From Pengzhenrongella frigida (GTDB taxonomy: Bacteria > Actinomycetota > Actinomycetes > Actinomycetales > Cellulomonadaceae): DNA of 42,277 nt. Location of the stretch: the NCBI RefSeq assembly GCF_004168625.1, contig NZ_SDWW01000041.1, forward strand, positions 1-42,277, in the 5' to 3' direction. The position numbers and the translations under genes are program-made. Under the pieces are notes generated by a model. The model worked only from the letters and a program-made list of their open reading frames with translations, was not told where the DNA came from and searched no databases. Shown in pieces: positions 17,717-26,490 of this stretch (position 1 is the stretch's first letter; the number at the start of each line of letters is the position of its first letter).

Positions 17717-19435
17717 TCAGACTAACCGACGAAAGACCCGCGCTTCCCACGGCCGGGCGATATCAACGCTTCCGGCGTCCGGGTAGTTCCCGAGCACGAG
17801 CTCGGCGTCGGCCCAGATCTCGGCGGCGGGCAGCACCACCAGCTGTTCGCGGTCGGTGAAGTTGCCCACCACGAGCAGCTCGGTGCCCGCCAGCCGACGC
17901 ACGAAGGCGTACACCGCCTCGTCGTCGGCCATGAGCATCGTGAAGTCCCCGAGCGCGACGGCCGGTTCGGTGTGCCGGAGCTCGATCAGGCGCCGGTAGA
18001 AGTGGAAGACCGACCCCGGGTCGTCGTGCTGCGCGGCGGCGTTGATCTCGGAAGAGTTCGGGTTGACCGCGATCCACGGCTGGCCGGTCGTGAACCCCGC
18101 GTGCGGGCCGTCGTCCCACTGGACCGGGGTCCGCGCGTTGTCGCGACTCATCACCCGCAACGACTCGAGCAGGTCGTCCTGGGTCGCGTGGCCGTGCGCG
18201 ATCGCCTCGGCGAAGTAGTTGAGGGTCTCGATGTCGCGGTAGGAGTCGATGGACTCGAAGTGGGCGTTCGTCATCCCGAGCTCTTCGCCCTGGTAGATGT
18301 ACGGCGTGCCGCGGTGCAGGTGCAGCACCGTGGCGAGCATCGTGGCGGAGAGCTCGCGGTGCTCGCCGTCGTCGCCGAACCGCGAGACGATGCGCGGCTG
18401 GTCGTGGTTGTCCCAGTAGAGGCTGTTCCAGCCGCTCTCGGCGAGGCCGGCCTGCCAGCGACCGAACGACGCCTTCAGGTCCGTGAGCCGCAGCGGGTGC
18501 ACGTCGAACTTGTTCGCCCCGTGGTCGAGGCCGACGTGCTCGAACTGGAAGACCATGTCGACCTCGGCGCGGGCCGGGTCGGTGAACAGCACCGCCTCCT
18601 CGACGGTCACGCCGGGCATCTCCCCCACGGTGAGCGGCGCGGACTCGCGTCCGGCGAAGACCTCGCGGTTCATCTCCTGCAGGTACTCGTGGATCCGCGG
18701 GCCGCACCCGTAGTGCGGCTGCCCGTCCCCGTACAGCGCGCCGTCGTGCACGATGCCGTCCGGCAGCGAGCCGTCCGCGCGCACGTCCTTGGAGATGAAG
18801 TTGATGACGTCCATCCGGAATCCGTCGACCCCGCGGTCGAGCCACCACCGCATCATCGAGTAGATCGCGGCGCGCACCTGCGGGTTCTCCCAGTTGAGGT
18901 CCGGCTGCTTGCGGGAGAACAGGTGCAGGTAGTACTCACCGGTCAGCTCGTCGAGGTCCCAGGCCGGACCGGAGAAGAACGAGCCCCAGTTGGTCGGCTC
19001 GGCCCCGGGAGCGCCGGCCTCCATGTGCGGCCGGGCCGGCCGCCACCAGTACCAGTCCCGCTTGGGGCTGTCGACCGACGACCGCGACTCGATGAACCAC
19101 GGGTGCTCGTCGGAGGTGTGGTTGACGACGAGATCCATGACGAGCTTCATCCCGCGCGCGTGCACGTCGGCGAGCAGCGCGTCGAAGTCCTCGAGCGTGC
19201 CGAACGACGGGTCGATCGCCTGGTAGTCGCTGATGTCGTACCCGGCGTCGTCCTGCGGGGAGGCGTACACGGGCGACAACCAGATCACGTCGACCCCGAG
19301 CCGCTCGAGGTGGTCGAGCTTGCTGGCGATCCCCCGCAGGTCACCGATCCCGTCGCCGTTCGAGTCGGCGAAGCTGCGCGGGTAGACCTGGTAGACGACG
19401 GCGCTCGTCCACCAGGGTGCGGCGGTGGTGGTCAC
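17717..19435 (-). CDS. GH13 alpha-glucosidase (oligo-1,6-glucosidase type)
   Basis: This 572-residue glycoside hydrolase family 13 enzyme has VVYQVYPRSFADSNGDGIGD at the N-terminus. The (beta/alpha)8 barrel residues are D209 (GFRMDVINF, nucleophile), E272 (TVGEMPGV, acid/base) and D345 (DNHDQPRIVSRFG). DGIGDLRG and GEMPGV fit the exo-acting alpha-glucosidase subgroup. No signal peptide is seen, so it acts inside the cell on imported oligosaccharides. GTG 19435 has GAGGAG at 12 bases. It lies 50 bases after the alpha-galactosidase, forming a two-gene unit without a transporter or LacI regulator in the window. Confidence 0.94.
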   Translation of the reverse strand: MTTTAAPWWTSAVVYQVYPRSFADSNGDGIGDLRGIASKLDHLERLGVDVIWLSPVYASPQDDAGYDISDYQAIDPSFGTLEDFDALLADVHARGMKLVMDLVVNHTSDEHPWFIESRSSVDSPKRDWYWWRPARPHMEAGAPGAEPTNWGSFFSGPAWDLDELTGEYYLHLFSRKQPDLNWENPQVRAAIYSMMRWWLDRGVDGFRMDVINFISKDVRADGSLPDGIVHDGALYGDGQPHYGCGPRIHEYLQEMNREVFAGRESAPLTVGEMPGVTVEEAVLFTDPARAEVDMVFQFEHVGLDHGANKFDVHPLRLTDLKASFGRWQAGLAESGWNSLYWDNHDQPRIVSRFGDDGEHRELSATMLATVLHLHRGTPYIYQGEELGMTNAHFESIDSYRDIETLNYFAEAIAHGHATQDDLLESLRVMSRDNARTPVQWDDGPHAGFTTGQPWIAVNPNSSEINAAAQHDDPGSVFHFYRRLIELRHTEPAVALGDFTMLMADDEAVYAFVRRLAGTELLVVGNFTDREQLVVLPAAEIWADAELVLGNYPDAGSVDIARPWEARVFRRLV

Positions 19436-19485
19436 AGAAGAGCTCCTCGTGCTTCGACGAACGGCGGGATCTGGTCAGGTCCGGT

Positions 19486-21684
19486 CTAGCGCAGTTCCGC
19501 ACCGGGGTCGATCCGCCGCGCGTGCAGCAGGACGGACCGTTCCGGGAAGAGCACCGGGGCGCGCAGCCCGACCACCGCCAGCGCCCGTCCCGTCGACCGC
19601 ACGCCGGTCCCCCACCACGGCAGCGCCGACTGGCCGGTGCCGACGATCTGGTCCCCGGGCGCGAGCGGGCGCACCTCGTAGGTCGCGTCGGCGGCCAGGC
19701 CGGGCAGGGTCACCGATCCGGTCGGGTAGCAGACGCTGGTCTCGCGCTGGGTCAGGGCGTAGATGGCCTCGCCGCCGTCGGGAGCCACCACGCCGTGCAG
19801 CCGCAGCGCGGGGTCGGGCTGGTCGGCATGCACGACGACGCCCGAGTGCAGCAGTGCGCGATGCGCGCGGTGGGCAGCGACCCACTCGGCGAGGCGCGCG
19901 AGCTCGTCACCCGTCGCGGTCGTGAGGTCCCACTCGATCCCGAGGTGGCCGAAGAACGCCGCCGCCGCCCGGAAGTCGAGCGCGTGCGTGCGCCCGGTCG
20001 TGTGCGAGACGGGGCTCCCGATGTGGGCGCCGATCATCTCGGGCGGCACGAGCAGCTCGGTCCACCGCTGGATCTGGTCCCGTTCGAGCGGGTCGATGCA
20101 GTCGCTCGCCCAGACGCGCTGGGTGAACTGCAGGATCCCCAGGTCCACCCGGGCGCCCCCGGACGCGCAGGACTCGATCTCGACGTCGGGGTGGCGGCGC
20201 CGGAGCTCGGCGAGGAGCGCGTAGAGCGCAGCCGTCTGACCGTGGACCCCCGCGACCCCGCGCGGGCCGTGACCGGCGTCGATGAGGTCGCGGTTGTGGT
20301 CCCACTTGAGATAGGCGATGTCGTTCTCGGCCAGCAGGGCGTCGAGCCGCTCGAGGATGTGGTCGTACGCCTCGGGCCGGCCGAGGTCGAGAACCTGCTG
20401 GTTGCGCGCACTGGGCGGGGTGCGCCCACCGGTCTGCAGGATCCAGTCGGGGTGCGCCCGCGCGAGGTCCGAGTCCGGGTTGACCATCTCGGGCTCGACC
20501 CAGAGCCCGAACTCCATGCCAAGACCGCGCACCCGGGTGATCAGCGGCGCGAGCCCGTCGGGCCAGACGTCCGCATCGACGTACCAGTCCCCCAGGCCCG
20601 CCGAGTCGTCGCGGCGGTGGGAGAACCACCCGTCGTCGAGCACGAATCGCTCGACCCCCACGGTGGCCGCGGCCTCGGCGAGCGCCGTGAGGCGGGTCAG
20701 GTCGTGATCGAAGTAGACGGCCTCCCACACGTTCAAGGTCACCGGCCGGGGCCCGCGGGGGTGCTCGGGCCGCGCCCGGAGGTGCTCGTGGAACCGGGTG
20801 GCGAGCTCGTCGAGCCCGTCGCCGTGCGACCCGAACACCCACGGCGACTCGTAGCGCTCGTCGGGCGCGAGCAGGATCTCACCCGCGAGCAGGAGCTCGC
20901 CGGCGGCGAGGAACGAGACTCCCGAGATGGTGCGCTCGGCCAGCAGCCGCTGGTTCCCGCTCCAGGCAAGGTGCACGCCCCACACCCGGCCGGAGCGGGC
21001 CCCGAAACCCTCCTCGCCGGCCACGAGCAGCAGCGACGAGTCGGCGCCCGGCCGCCCGCGCCGCCCCTCGCGCAGGTGCGTCCCGACGTCCCACCGCTGC
21101 CGCTGGGGCGAGCGCTCGCGCAGGTGGCGCCCGGTCAGGTCGAGCAGCTCGGTCGCCGCGTCGGGCACGGGGAACGTCGCCAGGACACCGGTGAGCTCGA
21201 AGGTCTGCGCCCCGAGGTTGCGCACGGTCGCCCGTTGGCGCACCAGGCCGGCTGCGGTGACCTCGAGCTCGAGGGTCACCGCCAGCTCGGCCGCGGGATC
21301 GATCGCCTCGACCACGATGCCGGGCGCGTCCGGCGAACCTGTCGTCCGCACTGCGGTCGTCCGCACTGCAGTCGTCCGCACTGCAGTCGTCCGCAGCGCC
21401 GTCGAGAACGCGGCCCCGTGACGGTGACCGGTCAGACCCGGAGTGCCCAGCCACCCGCTGGACTGCTCCGGGAGCAGGCTTGCCGACGGCGTCTGATCCG
21501 TGCTGCCCGACACCCGTTGCGGCGCCTGGGCGTCGACCAGCGAGGCGAGCAGGTCGGGGGCGAGGTCGCCGAGGTCGGCCCCCCAGTGGACGATCCGCGG
21601 CAGGCTCTCGCCGCGCGCGTCCACGACCACGCTCGTACCGCCGGCCCGCAGGTGCAGGATCGATGCAGGGCACCCGTCGGGCAT
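19486..21684 (-). CDS. GH36 alpha-galactosidase
   Basis: The 732-residue protein is a family 36 alpha-galactosidase. The N-terminal beta-sandwich leads into VWEAVYFDHDL and the barrel; KWDHNRDL carries the nucleophile D462, ESCASGGARVDLG the substrate-binding block, and WASDCIDPLERDQIQ the acid/base D528. It would cleave alpha-1,6-galactosides such as melibiose or raffinose in the cytoplasm. ATG 21684 was chosen over an upstream start because AAGGAG lies eight bases before it and 732 residues is the family's normal length. Residues about 98-115 are a repeated R-T-T-A-V insertion produced by a 15-bp tandem repeat. The GH13 gene follows. Confidence 0.95.
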   Translation of the reverse strand: MPDGCPASILHLRAGGTSVVVDARGESLPRIVHWGADLGDLAPDLLASLVDAQAPQRVSGSTDQTPSASLLPEQSSGWLGTPGLTGHRHGAAFSTALRTTAVRTTAVRTTAVRTTGSPDAPGIVVEAIDPAAELAVTLELEVTAAGLVRQRATVRNLGAQTFELTGVLATFPVPDAATELLDLTGRHLRERSPQRQRWDVGTHLREGRRGRPGADSSLLLVAGEEGFGARSGRVWGVHLAWSGNQRLLAERTISGVSFLAAGELLLAGEILLAPDERYESPWVFGSHGDGLDELATRFHEHLRARPEHPRGPRPVTLNVWEAVYFDHDLTRLTALAEAAATVGVERFVLDDGWFSHRRDDSAGLGDWYVDADVWPDGLAPLITRVRGLGMEFGLWVEPEMVNPDSDLARAHPDWILQTGGRTPPSARNQQVLDLGRPEAYDHILERLDALLAENDIAYLKWDHNRDLIDAGHGPRGVAGVHGQTAALYALLAELRRRHPDVEIESCASGGARVDLGILQFTQRVWASDCIDPLERDQIQRWTELLVPPEMIGAHIGSPVSHTTGRTHALDFRAAAAFFGHLGIEWDLTTATGDELARLAEWVAAHRAHRALLHSGVVVHADQPDPALRLHGVVAPDGGEAIYALTQRETSVCYPTGSVTLPGLAADATYEVRPLAPGDQIVGTGQSALPWWGTGVRSTGRALAVVGLRAPVLFPERSVLLHARRIDPGAELR
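21341..21395. repeat. 15-bp tandem repeat within the alpha-galactosidase gene
   Basis: GTCGTCCGCACTGCR occurs at 21341-21355, 21356-21370 and 21371-21385, with a degenerate fourth copy from 21386. It encodes repeated A-V-R-T-T in the N-terminal beta-sandwich region. Copy number could change without shifting the frame. Confidence 0.9.
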
Positions 21685-21747
21685 GAGACTCCTTCGTCCA
21701 GGTGCCGCCGGTGCGGTGGCGACCAGGGGGACGAGGGTATCCGCGCC

Positions 21748-21811
21748 GACCGCGATCCCCCGCGACCGCGATGCCCGGCGACCGCGATCCCCCGCGACCG
21801 CGATCGACGCC
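21748..21811. repeat. Four tandem copies of a 16-bp unit between alpha-galactosidase and ilvD
   Basis: GACCGCGATCCCCCGC (21748-21763), GACCGCGATGCCCGGC (21764-21779), GACCGCGATCCCCCGC (21780-21795) and GACCGCGATCGACGCC (21796-21811) form the array. It lies 26 bases downstream of the ilvD stop and 64 bases upstream of the alpha-galactosidase start. It could be a repeated protein-binding site or only a slippage product. Confidence 0.85.
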
Positions 21812-21837
21812 GTGATCAAGTCGCGCGCCGCCGACGC

Positions 21838-23598
21838 TCAGACGAGGACCGCACCCACCGACGCCGACTGCACCAGCTTGACGTACTTCGCGAGCACGCC
21901 CCGGGTGTAGGCGGACCGCAGCGGCTCCCAGCCTTCGCGACGGGCGGCGAGCTCGGCCGGGTCCACGAGCAGGTCGAGCCGGGCGTGCGCGACGTCGAGC
22001 CGGATCCGATCGCCGTCGCGCACGAAGGCGATGGGACCGGCGTCGACCGCCTCGGGGGCGACGTGCCCCACGCACAGGCCGGTCGTACCGCCCGAGAACC
22101 GGCCGTCGGTGAGCAGCAGGACGTCTTTGCCGAGTCCGGCGCCCTTGATCGCTCCGGTGATCGCGAGCATCTCGCGCATCCCCGGGCCGCCCTTCGGTCC
22201 CTCGTACCGGATCACCACGACATCGCCGGCCACGATGGTGCCGTCCGCCAGGGCGTCGAGCGCCAACCGCTCGCGCTCGAAGACCCGCGCGGTGCCCTCG
22301 AACACGTCGGAGTCGAACCCGGCGGACTTCACGACCGCGCCCTCGGGCGCCAACGTCCCCTTGAGGATCGTGATGCCACCGGTGGCGTGGATGGGGTTGT
22401 TCAGCGCGCGCAGGATCTTGCCGTCCGGGTCCGGCGGGTTGATCTCCGCGAGGTTCTCCGCGACGGTCTTGCCGGTGACGGTGAGGCAGTCGCCGTGGAT
22501 CAGGCCGGCGTCGAGCAGCGCCTTCATCACCACCGGTACGCCACCGACCCGGTCGACGTCGCTCATCACGAACTGGCCGAACGGCTTGAGGTTCCCGAGG
22601 TGCGGCACCCGGGACGCGACACGGGTGAAGTCGTCGAGCGTGAGGTCGACCTCGGCCTCATAGGCGATCGCGAGCAGGTGCAGGACGGCATTCGTCGAGC
22701 CGCCGAACGCCATGACGACGGCGATCGCGTTCTCGAACGCCTCCTTGGTCATGATCTGCCGCGCGGTGATGCCGTGGCGCAGCAGGTTGACGACGGCCTC
22801 GCCAGACCGGATCGCGAAGTTGTCGCGGCGGCGGTCGGCTGCCGGCGGCGCGGCGGACCCGGGCAGCGACATCCCCATCGCTTCGGCGACCGACGCCATG
22901 GTGTTGGCGGTGTACATCCCGCCGCAGGCGCCCTCGCCGGGGCAGATCGCCCGCTCGATGCGGCCCAGGTCCTCGGTGCTCATGAGGCCCTTGCGGCACG
23001 CGCCGACGGCCTCGAACGCGTCGATGATCGTGACGTCCTTCTCGGTGCCGTCCTCGAGCTTGACCCAGCCCGGCGCGATCGTGCCCGCGTAGAGGAACAC
23101 CGACGCGAGGTCGAGGCGGGCGGCGGCCATCAGCATGCCGGGCAGCGACTTGTCGCAGCCGGCCAGGAGCACGGAGCCGTCGAGGCGCTCGGCCTGCATC
23201 ACGGTCTCGACGCTGTCGGCGATGATGTCGCGCGAGACGAGCGAGAAGTGCATGCCCTCGTGGCCCATGGAGATGCCGTCGGACACCGAGATCGTGCCGA
23301 ACTCGAGCGGGAAGCCGCCGGCCGCGTGCACGCCGTTCTTGACCGCCTTCGCGAGCCGGTCGAGCGACAGGTTGCAGGGCGTGATCTCGTTCCACGAGCT
23401 CGCGACGCCGATCTGCGGCTTGGCGAAGTCGTCGTCGCCGAGCCCGACGGCGCGCAACATGCCGCGTGCGGCCGTCGCCTCGATGCCGTCGGTCACCAGC
23501 CGGCTGCGCGGCTTGATGTCGACGCCGTCGATGGCCGTGGCGCGCGGGGCGCCGGTCGTCGTGGTCGGGGTGCTTGCCGTCTCGGTCTTCGCCGTCAT
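21838..23598 (-). CDS. ilvD: Dihydroxy-acid dehydratase
   Basis: The 586-residue Fe-S enzyme makes the 2-keto acids of valine and isoleucine from IlvC products. The cluster cysteines lie in [20 protein letters not shown] and [16 protein letters not shown]; the C-terminal [21 protein letters not shown] is the second family signature. ATG 23598 is preferred to upstream in-frame starts because the conserved sequence begins soon after it, and TAGACT ends seven bases upstream. It lies about 7 kb from ilvBNC and has no visible leader peptide, so it appears controlled separately. Confidence 0.96.
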   Translation of the reverse strand: MTAKTETASTPTTTTGAPRATAIDGVDIKPRSRLVTDGIEATAARGMLRAVGLGDDDFAKPQIGVASSWNEITPCNLSLDRLAKAVKNGVHAAGGFPLEFGTISVSDGISMGHEGMHFSLVSRDIIADSVETVMQAERLDGSVLLAGCDKSLPGMLMAAARLDLASVFLYAGTIAPGWVKLEDGTEKDVTIIDAFEAVGACRKGLMSTEDLGRIERAICPGEGACGGMYTANTMASVAEAMGMSLPGSAAPPAADRRRDNFAIRSGEAVVNLLRHGITARQIMTKEAFENAIAVVMAFGGSTNAVLHLLAIAYEAEVDLTLDDFTRVASRVPHLGNLKPFGQFVMSDVDRVGGVPVVMKALLDAGLIHGDCLTVTGKTVAENLAEINPPDPDGKILRALNNPIHATGGITILKGTLAPEGAVVKSAGFDSDVFEGTARVFERERLALDALADGTIVAGDVVVIRYEGPKGGPGMREMLAITGAIKGAGLGKDVLLLTDGRFSGGTTGLCVGHVAPEAVDAGPIAFVRDGDRIRLDVAHARLDLLVDPAELAARREGWEPLRSAYTRGVLAKYVKLVQSASVGAVLV

Positions 23599-23605
23599 GA
23601 CCGGG

Positions 23606-23611
23606 AGTCTA
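23606..23611 (-). promoter_or_regulatory. -10-like element of a leaderless ilvD promoter
   Basis: TAGACT on the minus strand ends seven bases before ATG 23598, and no Shine-Dalgarno is present. The identical hexamer occupies the same place before gatC and nearly the same before the nifS-like gene. Confidence 0.55.
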
Positions 23612-23674
23612 GGACCGCAGGTGGCAGCCTCGGCGGCTCGGATCGCTGGCCGGACACTTCCCGCGCCGACCGGC

Positions 23675-24370
23675 TCAGCCCTGGCGGTCCTGCTGGCGGT
23701 CCTGCTGGCGGTCCTTCCAGGTGGACACGCACGCCTCGTTGCCCTCGGGGTCGGCCAGCACCCAGAACGAGGGTGCGCGCCGGTCTGAGACGAGCCGGCC
23801 GCCCGCGGCGATCGCGGCCGCGACCCGATCGGGTGCGACGTCGTGCGGCACATCGACGTCGAGATGGATCCGACCTCGCTGCGGTCGGGGCGCGTCCATC
23901 TGCTGGAACCACACGACCGGCCCGACGCCGTCCGGGTCGACGAGCGCGGGCGAGCCGCCGAGGTCGGGCACGACCTCGTCGCGGTAGGCCAGCACGGCGC
24001 GCCAGAACGGCAGCACGCTCGGGATGTTCAGCGCGTCGATCGCGATCTCGAGGCTGTGCGGTCGGGCCGGTTCGCCGGCGATCCCGAGCTCGTCGGCGAC
24101 GGCCGAGATCCTCGCCGCAAGATCGACGTCCTTGGCGGTGAGTCCGCCGGCGTCGTGGGTGGTGAGCGTGATCCGCACGCGGGGGTAGCGCAGGTCGACG
24201 TCGGGATGGTGGCCGGCCGCCTCGGCGAGGTCGGCGACCCGGCGCACGAGCTCGACCCCGCGGACGAACGTCTCGGTCCGGAAGCTCGCCTGCAGCGCCC
24301 CGAGCACGACCCGCCAGTGGCGCGCATCGACGGCGGACTGGACGGCGGCGTAGGTCAGGGTGGCGGCCAT
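23675..24370 (-). CDS. Fusion of pterin-4a-carbinolamine dehydratase-like and VOC domains
   Basis: The 231-residue product has two parts. Residues about 20-95 ([26 protein letters not shown], followed by [21 protein letters not shown]) match 4a-hydroxytetrahydrobiopterin dehydratase, including the HHP motif. Residues about 100-220 form a vicinal-oxygen-chelate/glyoxalase-like domain ending [16 protein letters not shown]. The C-terminus is a D-R-Q-Q repeat from a 12-bp tandem repeat. Actinobacterial proteins of this build are known, without an assigned substrate. ATG 24370 has only a weak ribosome site. Confidence 0.82.
   Translation of the reverse strand: MAATLTYAAVQSAVDARHWRVVLGALQASFRTETFVRGVELVRRVADLAEAAGHHPDVDLRYPRVRITLTTHDAGGLTAKDVDLAARISAVADELGIAGEPARPHSLEIAIDALNIPSVLPFWRAVLAYRDEVVPDLGGSPALVDPDGVGPVVWFQQMDAPRPQRGRIHLDVDVPHDVAPDRVAAAIAAGGRLVSDRRAPSFWVLADPEGNEACVSTWKDRQQDRQQDRQG
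23681..23716. repeat. Three 12-bp units at the end of the PCD/VOC gene
   Basis: CTGGCGGTCCTG, CTGGCGGTCCTG and CTGGCGGTCCTT run from 23681 to 23716. They encode the terminal D-R-Q-Q repeats immediately before the stop codon. Confidence 0.9.
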
Positions 24371-24381
24371 GCACTCACTGT

Positions 24382-24423
24382 GCCACCGGAGATGCTGGGC
24401 CACCGGAGATGCTGGGCCACCGG
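24382..24423. repeat. 17-bp tandem duplication upstream of the PCD/VOC gene
   Basis: GCCACCGGAGATGCTGG occurs at 24382-24398 and 24399-24415, then GCCACCGG at 24416-24423. It fills the 5' region of the PCD/VOC gene and ends 24 bases before the MerR promoter. Confidence 0.85.
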
Positions 24424-24447
24424 TCGCGAACACCCGCGCGAGGGGAC

Positions 24448-24478
24448 TTGCAGTTGACGTAGCGTCAACTCCTATCGT
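24448..24478 (+). promoter_or_regulatory. MerR-type promoter with dyad operator in a 19-bp spacer
   Basis: TTGCAG (24448-24453) and TATCGT (24473-24478) are separated by exactly 19 bases. AGTTGACGTAGCGTCAACT (24452-24470) fills the spacer as a perfect 8-bp inverted repeat around TAG. Over-long spacing with the dyad inside is the hallmark of promoters that MerR-family activators untwist, and the next gene encodes such a regulator. Autoregulation is therefore very likely. Confidence 0.88.
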
Positions 24479-24526
24479 CGAACTCGTGGCCGGATCTCCC
24501 GGCCTCGTGATGAAGGAGGTCGCCCG

Positions 24527-25345
24527 ATGAGGGAGATCACCCGGGACACTGCGCGCACCTCAACCGAGGGCACATGGCTCATCGGGGACCTCGCCCGGCT
24601 GTCGGGCGTGACCTCGCGCACCCTGCGCCACTACGACGCGATCGGCCTGCTCGCTCCCCGCGGTGCGGGGCCCGGCGGCCGGCGCTTCTACGGGCGGTAC
24701 GAGCTGCTGCGGCTGCAGCAGATCCTCGTGCTGCGCGAGCTGGACGTGCCGCTCGCGACGGTGGCCGAGATGCTGTCGAGCGGGACCGATCCCGCCGGCA
24801 ACGACGCCGCTCTGCTCGCCCAGCTGCTCGAGCACCTGCGCGAGCACCAGGAGCGGCTGCTGGCCGAGCGGGACCGGTTCGACCGGCTCGCGCGGACGGT
24901 CGCCGCCACCATCACGGCACTGACGAAAGGTGAGGACATGGCAGCGGACAGGCTCTACGAGGGCTTCGACAACAGCGCCTACGACGCGGAGGCGCGCGAA
25001 CGCTGGGGCGACGAGCCCGTCGACCGCAGCAACGCCGCATGGGCGCGCCTGGGCCCGGCCGGTCAGGCCGAGCACCACCGGGAGACGGCAGCGATCGGCA
25101 CCGGCCTGGCTGCCGCGATGGCCGACGGCGCCACGCCCGACGACGACCGGGTCCAGGCGCTGGTGGCCCGGCACTTCGCGCAGATCGTCGTCTTCTGGAC
25201 CCCGACCGCGGCGGCGTACGCGGGCCTGGGCCAGATGTACGTCGACGACGAGCGGTTCACCTCCACCTACGACGCGTTCGCCCCGGGGCTGGCCGTCTAT
25301 CTCCGTGACGCGATGGCCGTCTACGCCCGGGTCAACCTGAGCTGA
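24527..25345 (+). CDS. TipA-like MerR-family transcriptional regulator with TipAS domain
   Basis: In the 272-residue protein, residues about 17-85 form the MerR helix-turn-helix (IGDLARLSGVTSRTLRHYDAIGLL), and a coiled-coil segment (about 92-130) follows. Residues about 138-270 form the TipAS antibiotic-recognition domain (YEGFDNSAYDAEARERWGD, then a helical C-terminus). In Streptomyces TipA this domain traps thiopeptides covalently, using a cysteine; no cysteine is present here, so the ligand is probably different. AAGGAGG lies about ten bases before ATG 24527. A MerR promoter with a 19-bp spacer precedes it. Convergent with the dehydrogenase gene. Confidence 0.92.
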   Translation: MREITRDTARTSTEGTWLIGDLARLSGVTSRTLRHYDAIGLLAPRGAGPGGRRFYGRYELLRLQQILVLRELDVPLATVAEMLSSGTDPAGNDAALLAQLLEHLREHQERLLAERDRFDRLARTVAATITALTKGEDMAADRLYEGFDNSAYDAEARERWGDEPVDRSNAAWARLGPAGQAEHHRETAAIGTGLAAAMADGATPDDDRVQALVARHFAQIVVFWTPTAAAYAGLGQMYVDDERFTSTYDAFAPGLAVYLRDAMAVYARVNLS

Positions 25346-25374
25346 CGGGCGGGGCGAGCTCCGGGGGGACGTCG

Positions 25375-25412
25375 AGGTCCGCGACGACGTTCAGGTCCGC
25401 GCGACGACGTTC
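25375..25412. repeat. Duplicated segment at the end of the dehydrogenase gene
   Basis: AGGTCCGCGACGACGTTC (25375-25392) is repeated with two extra bases at 25393-25412. The second copy encodes the C-terminus of the 2-hydroxyacid dehydrogenase, and the first lies across and beyond its stop, another copied gene end. Confidence 0.7.
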
Positions 25413-26332
25413 GCGAGGGGCTCGCCTGCCACCAGCCGGTCGAGCTGCGCCTGCACCAGGGCGACCATCCGCGGGTGCGTCGCCGTCGTGTTGCCGCCCT
25501 CGTGCGGCGTGATGATCACGCCCGGCGCCCGCCACAGCGGGTGGTCGGCGGGCAGCGGCTCGGGGTCGGTCACGTCCAGCGCCGCGCGCAGCCGCCCCGA
25601 TCCGAGCTCGGCCAGGAGCGCGGCGGTGTCGACCACGGTGCCGCGCGCCACGTTCACGAGGAGAGCGCCGTCGGGCATGAGGGCGAGGAAGCGCGCGTCG
25701 ACCATGCCGACCGTGTCGGGCGTCTGCGGCACGATCACGATCACGACGTCGACCGTCGGCAGCAGCGCACCGAGCTCGTCGACCCCGTGCACGTGCCCCG
25801 TCGGCTCGTCCCGCGCCGTGCGGGCGACCCGCACGACGTCGACGCGGAACGGCACCAGCCGTGCGGCGATCGCGGACCCGACCGACCCGTGCCCGAGCAC
25901 CAGCACCCGGCGGTCGGCGAGGGACGTCCGCTGGTGCGGGGCCCAGACCCGGTCCGCCTGCTGGCGCAGGCAGACGTCGAGGCCGCGCAGCGATGCGAGG
26001 ACGAGCCCGATCGCGAGCTCGGCGGTCTCGTCGTCGTGCACCCCGCGCGCGTTCGCCAGCGTGATCCCGCGCGGCAGGTGCGGCAGGACGTGCTCGTAGC
26101 CGGCGCTGGGCAGCTGGACGTAGGACAGGCGCGGCAGGCGGTGCAACCGCGCGAACCCGGTCGGGTCGACCAGCCCGTGCGGTGCGACGACGGCGTCCAC
26201 GACCGACGCGACGTCCGCCGGCAGGTCGGCCGCCAGGCCCCACTCCACCAGCCGGATCCCCGCCGGGGCACGCAGGTCGACCAGGGTGGCGGCGTCGGGC
26301 ACGGTGACGGTCAGGGAGTGCGGAGTGGGCAT
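25391..26332 (-). CDS. D-isomer-specific 2-hydroxyacid dehydrogenase
   Basis: The 313-residue protein has the fold of D-2-hydroxyacid dehydrogenases. The NAD-binding motif GHGSVG is at 147-152, and the catalytic R230 (VNVARGT), E258 (DPEPLP) and H277 (TPHEGG) are all present. The N-terminal catalytic-domain segment LSYVQLPSAGYEHVL is also typical. Substrate cannot be read from the sequence; a phosphoglycerate dehydrogenase role is unlikely because there is no ACT domain. ATG 26332 is preceded by a weak AATGAG. Transcribed away from the DoxX gene. Confidence 0.92.
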   Translation of the reverse strand: MPTPHSLTVTVPDAATLVDLRAPAGIRLVEWGLAADLPADVASVVDAVVAPHGLVDPTGFARLHRLPRLSYVQLPSAGYEHVLPHLPRGITLANARGVHDDETAELAIGLVLASLRGLDVCLRQQADRVWAPHQRTSLADRRVLVLGHGSVGSAIAARLVPFRVDVVRVARTARDEPTGHVHGVDELGALLPTVDVVIVIVPQTPDTVGMVDARFLALMPDGALLVNVARGTVVDTAALLAELGSGRLRAALDVTDPEPLPADHPLWRAPGVIITPHEGGNTTATHPRMVALVQAQLDRLVAGEPLANVVART

Positions 26333-26490
26333 GGCTCATTGTCTTCGGGAATCCAGGAGCCCGTGAACGCGGGCCCTGTGGCGAAAGTGGGGACCTTCGG
26401 CCCAGGACAGGCTTGCCTTCACTCGAAAACCTGGACATGTCGGTAGAAACCGGCAGGACCTCGGTACCAGGACTCGCCAGGAGGAAGCTC

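Noticed and set aside
19417-24141. A 1574-codon open frame on the plus strand, and other very long frames opposite known genes (553-3558, 38603-41932)
   Set aside because: They lie antisense to well-identified genes (alpha-galactosidase, ilvD, helicase, mnmA, desulfurase). Their composition is Arg/Asp/Gly/Val-rich, as expected from high-GC third positions.
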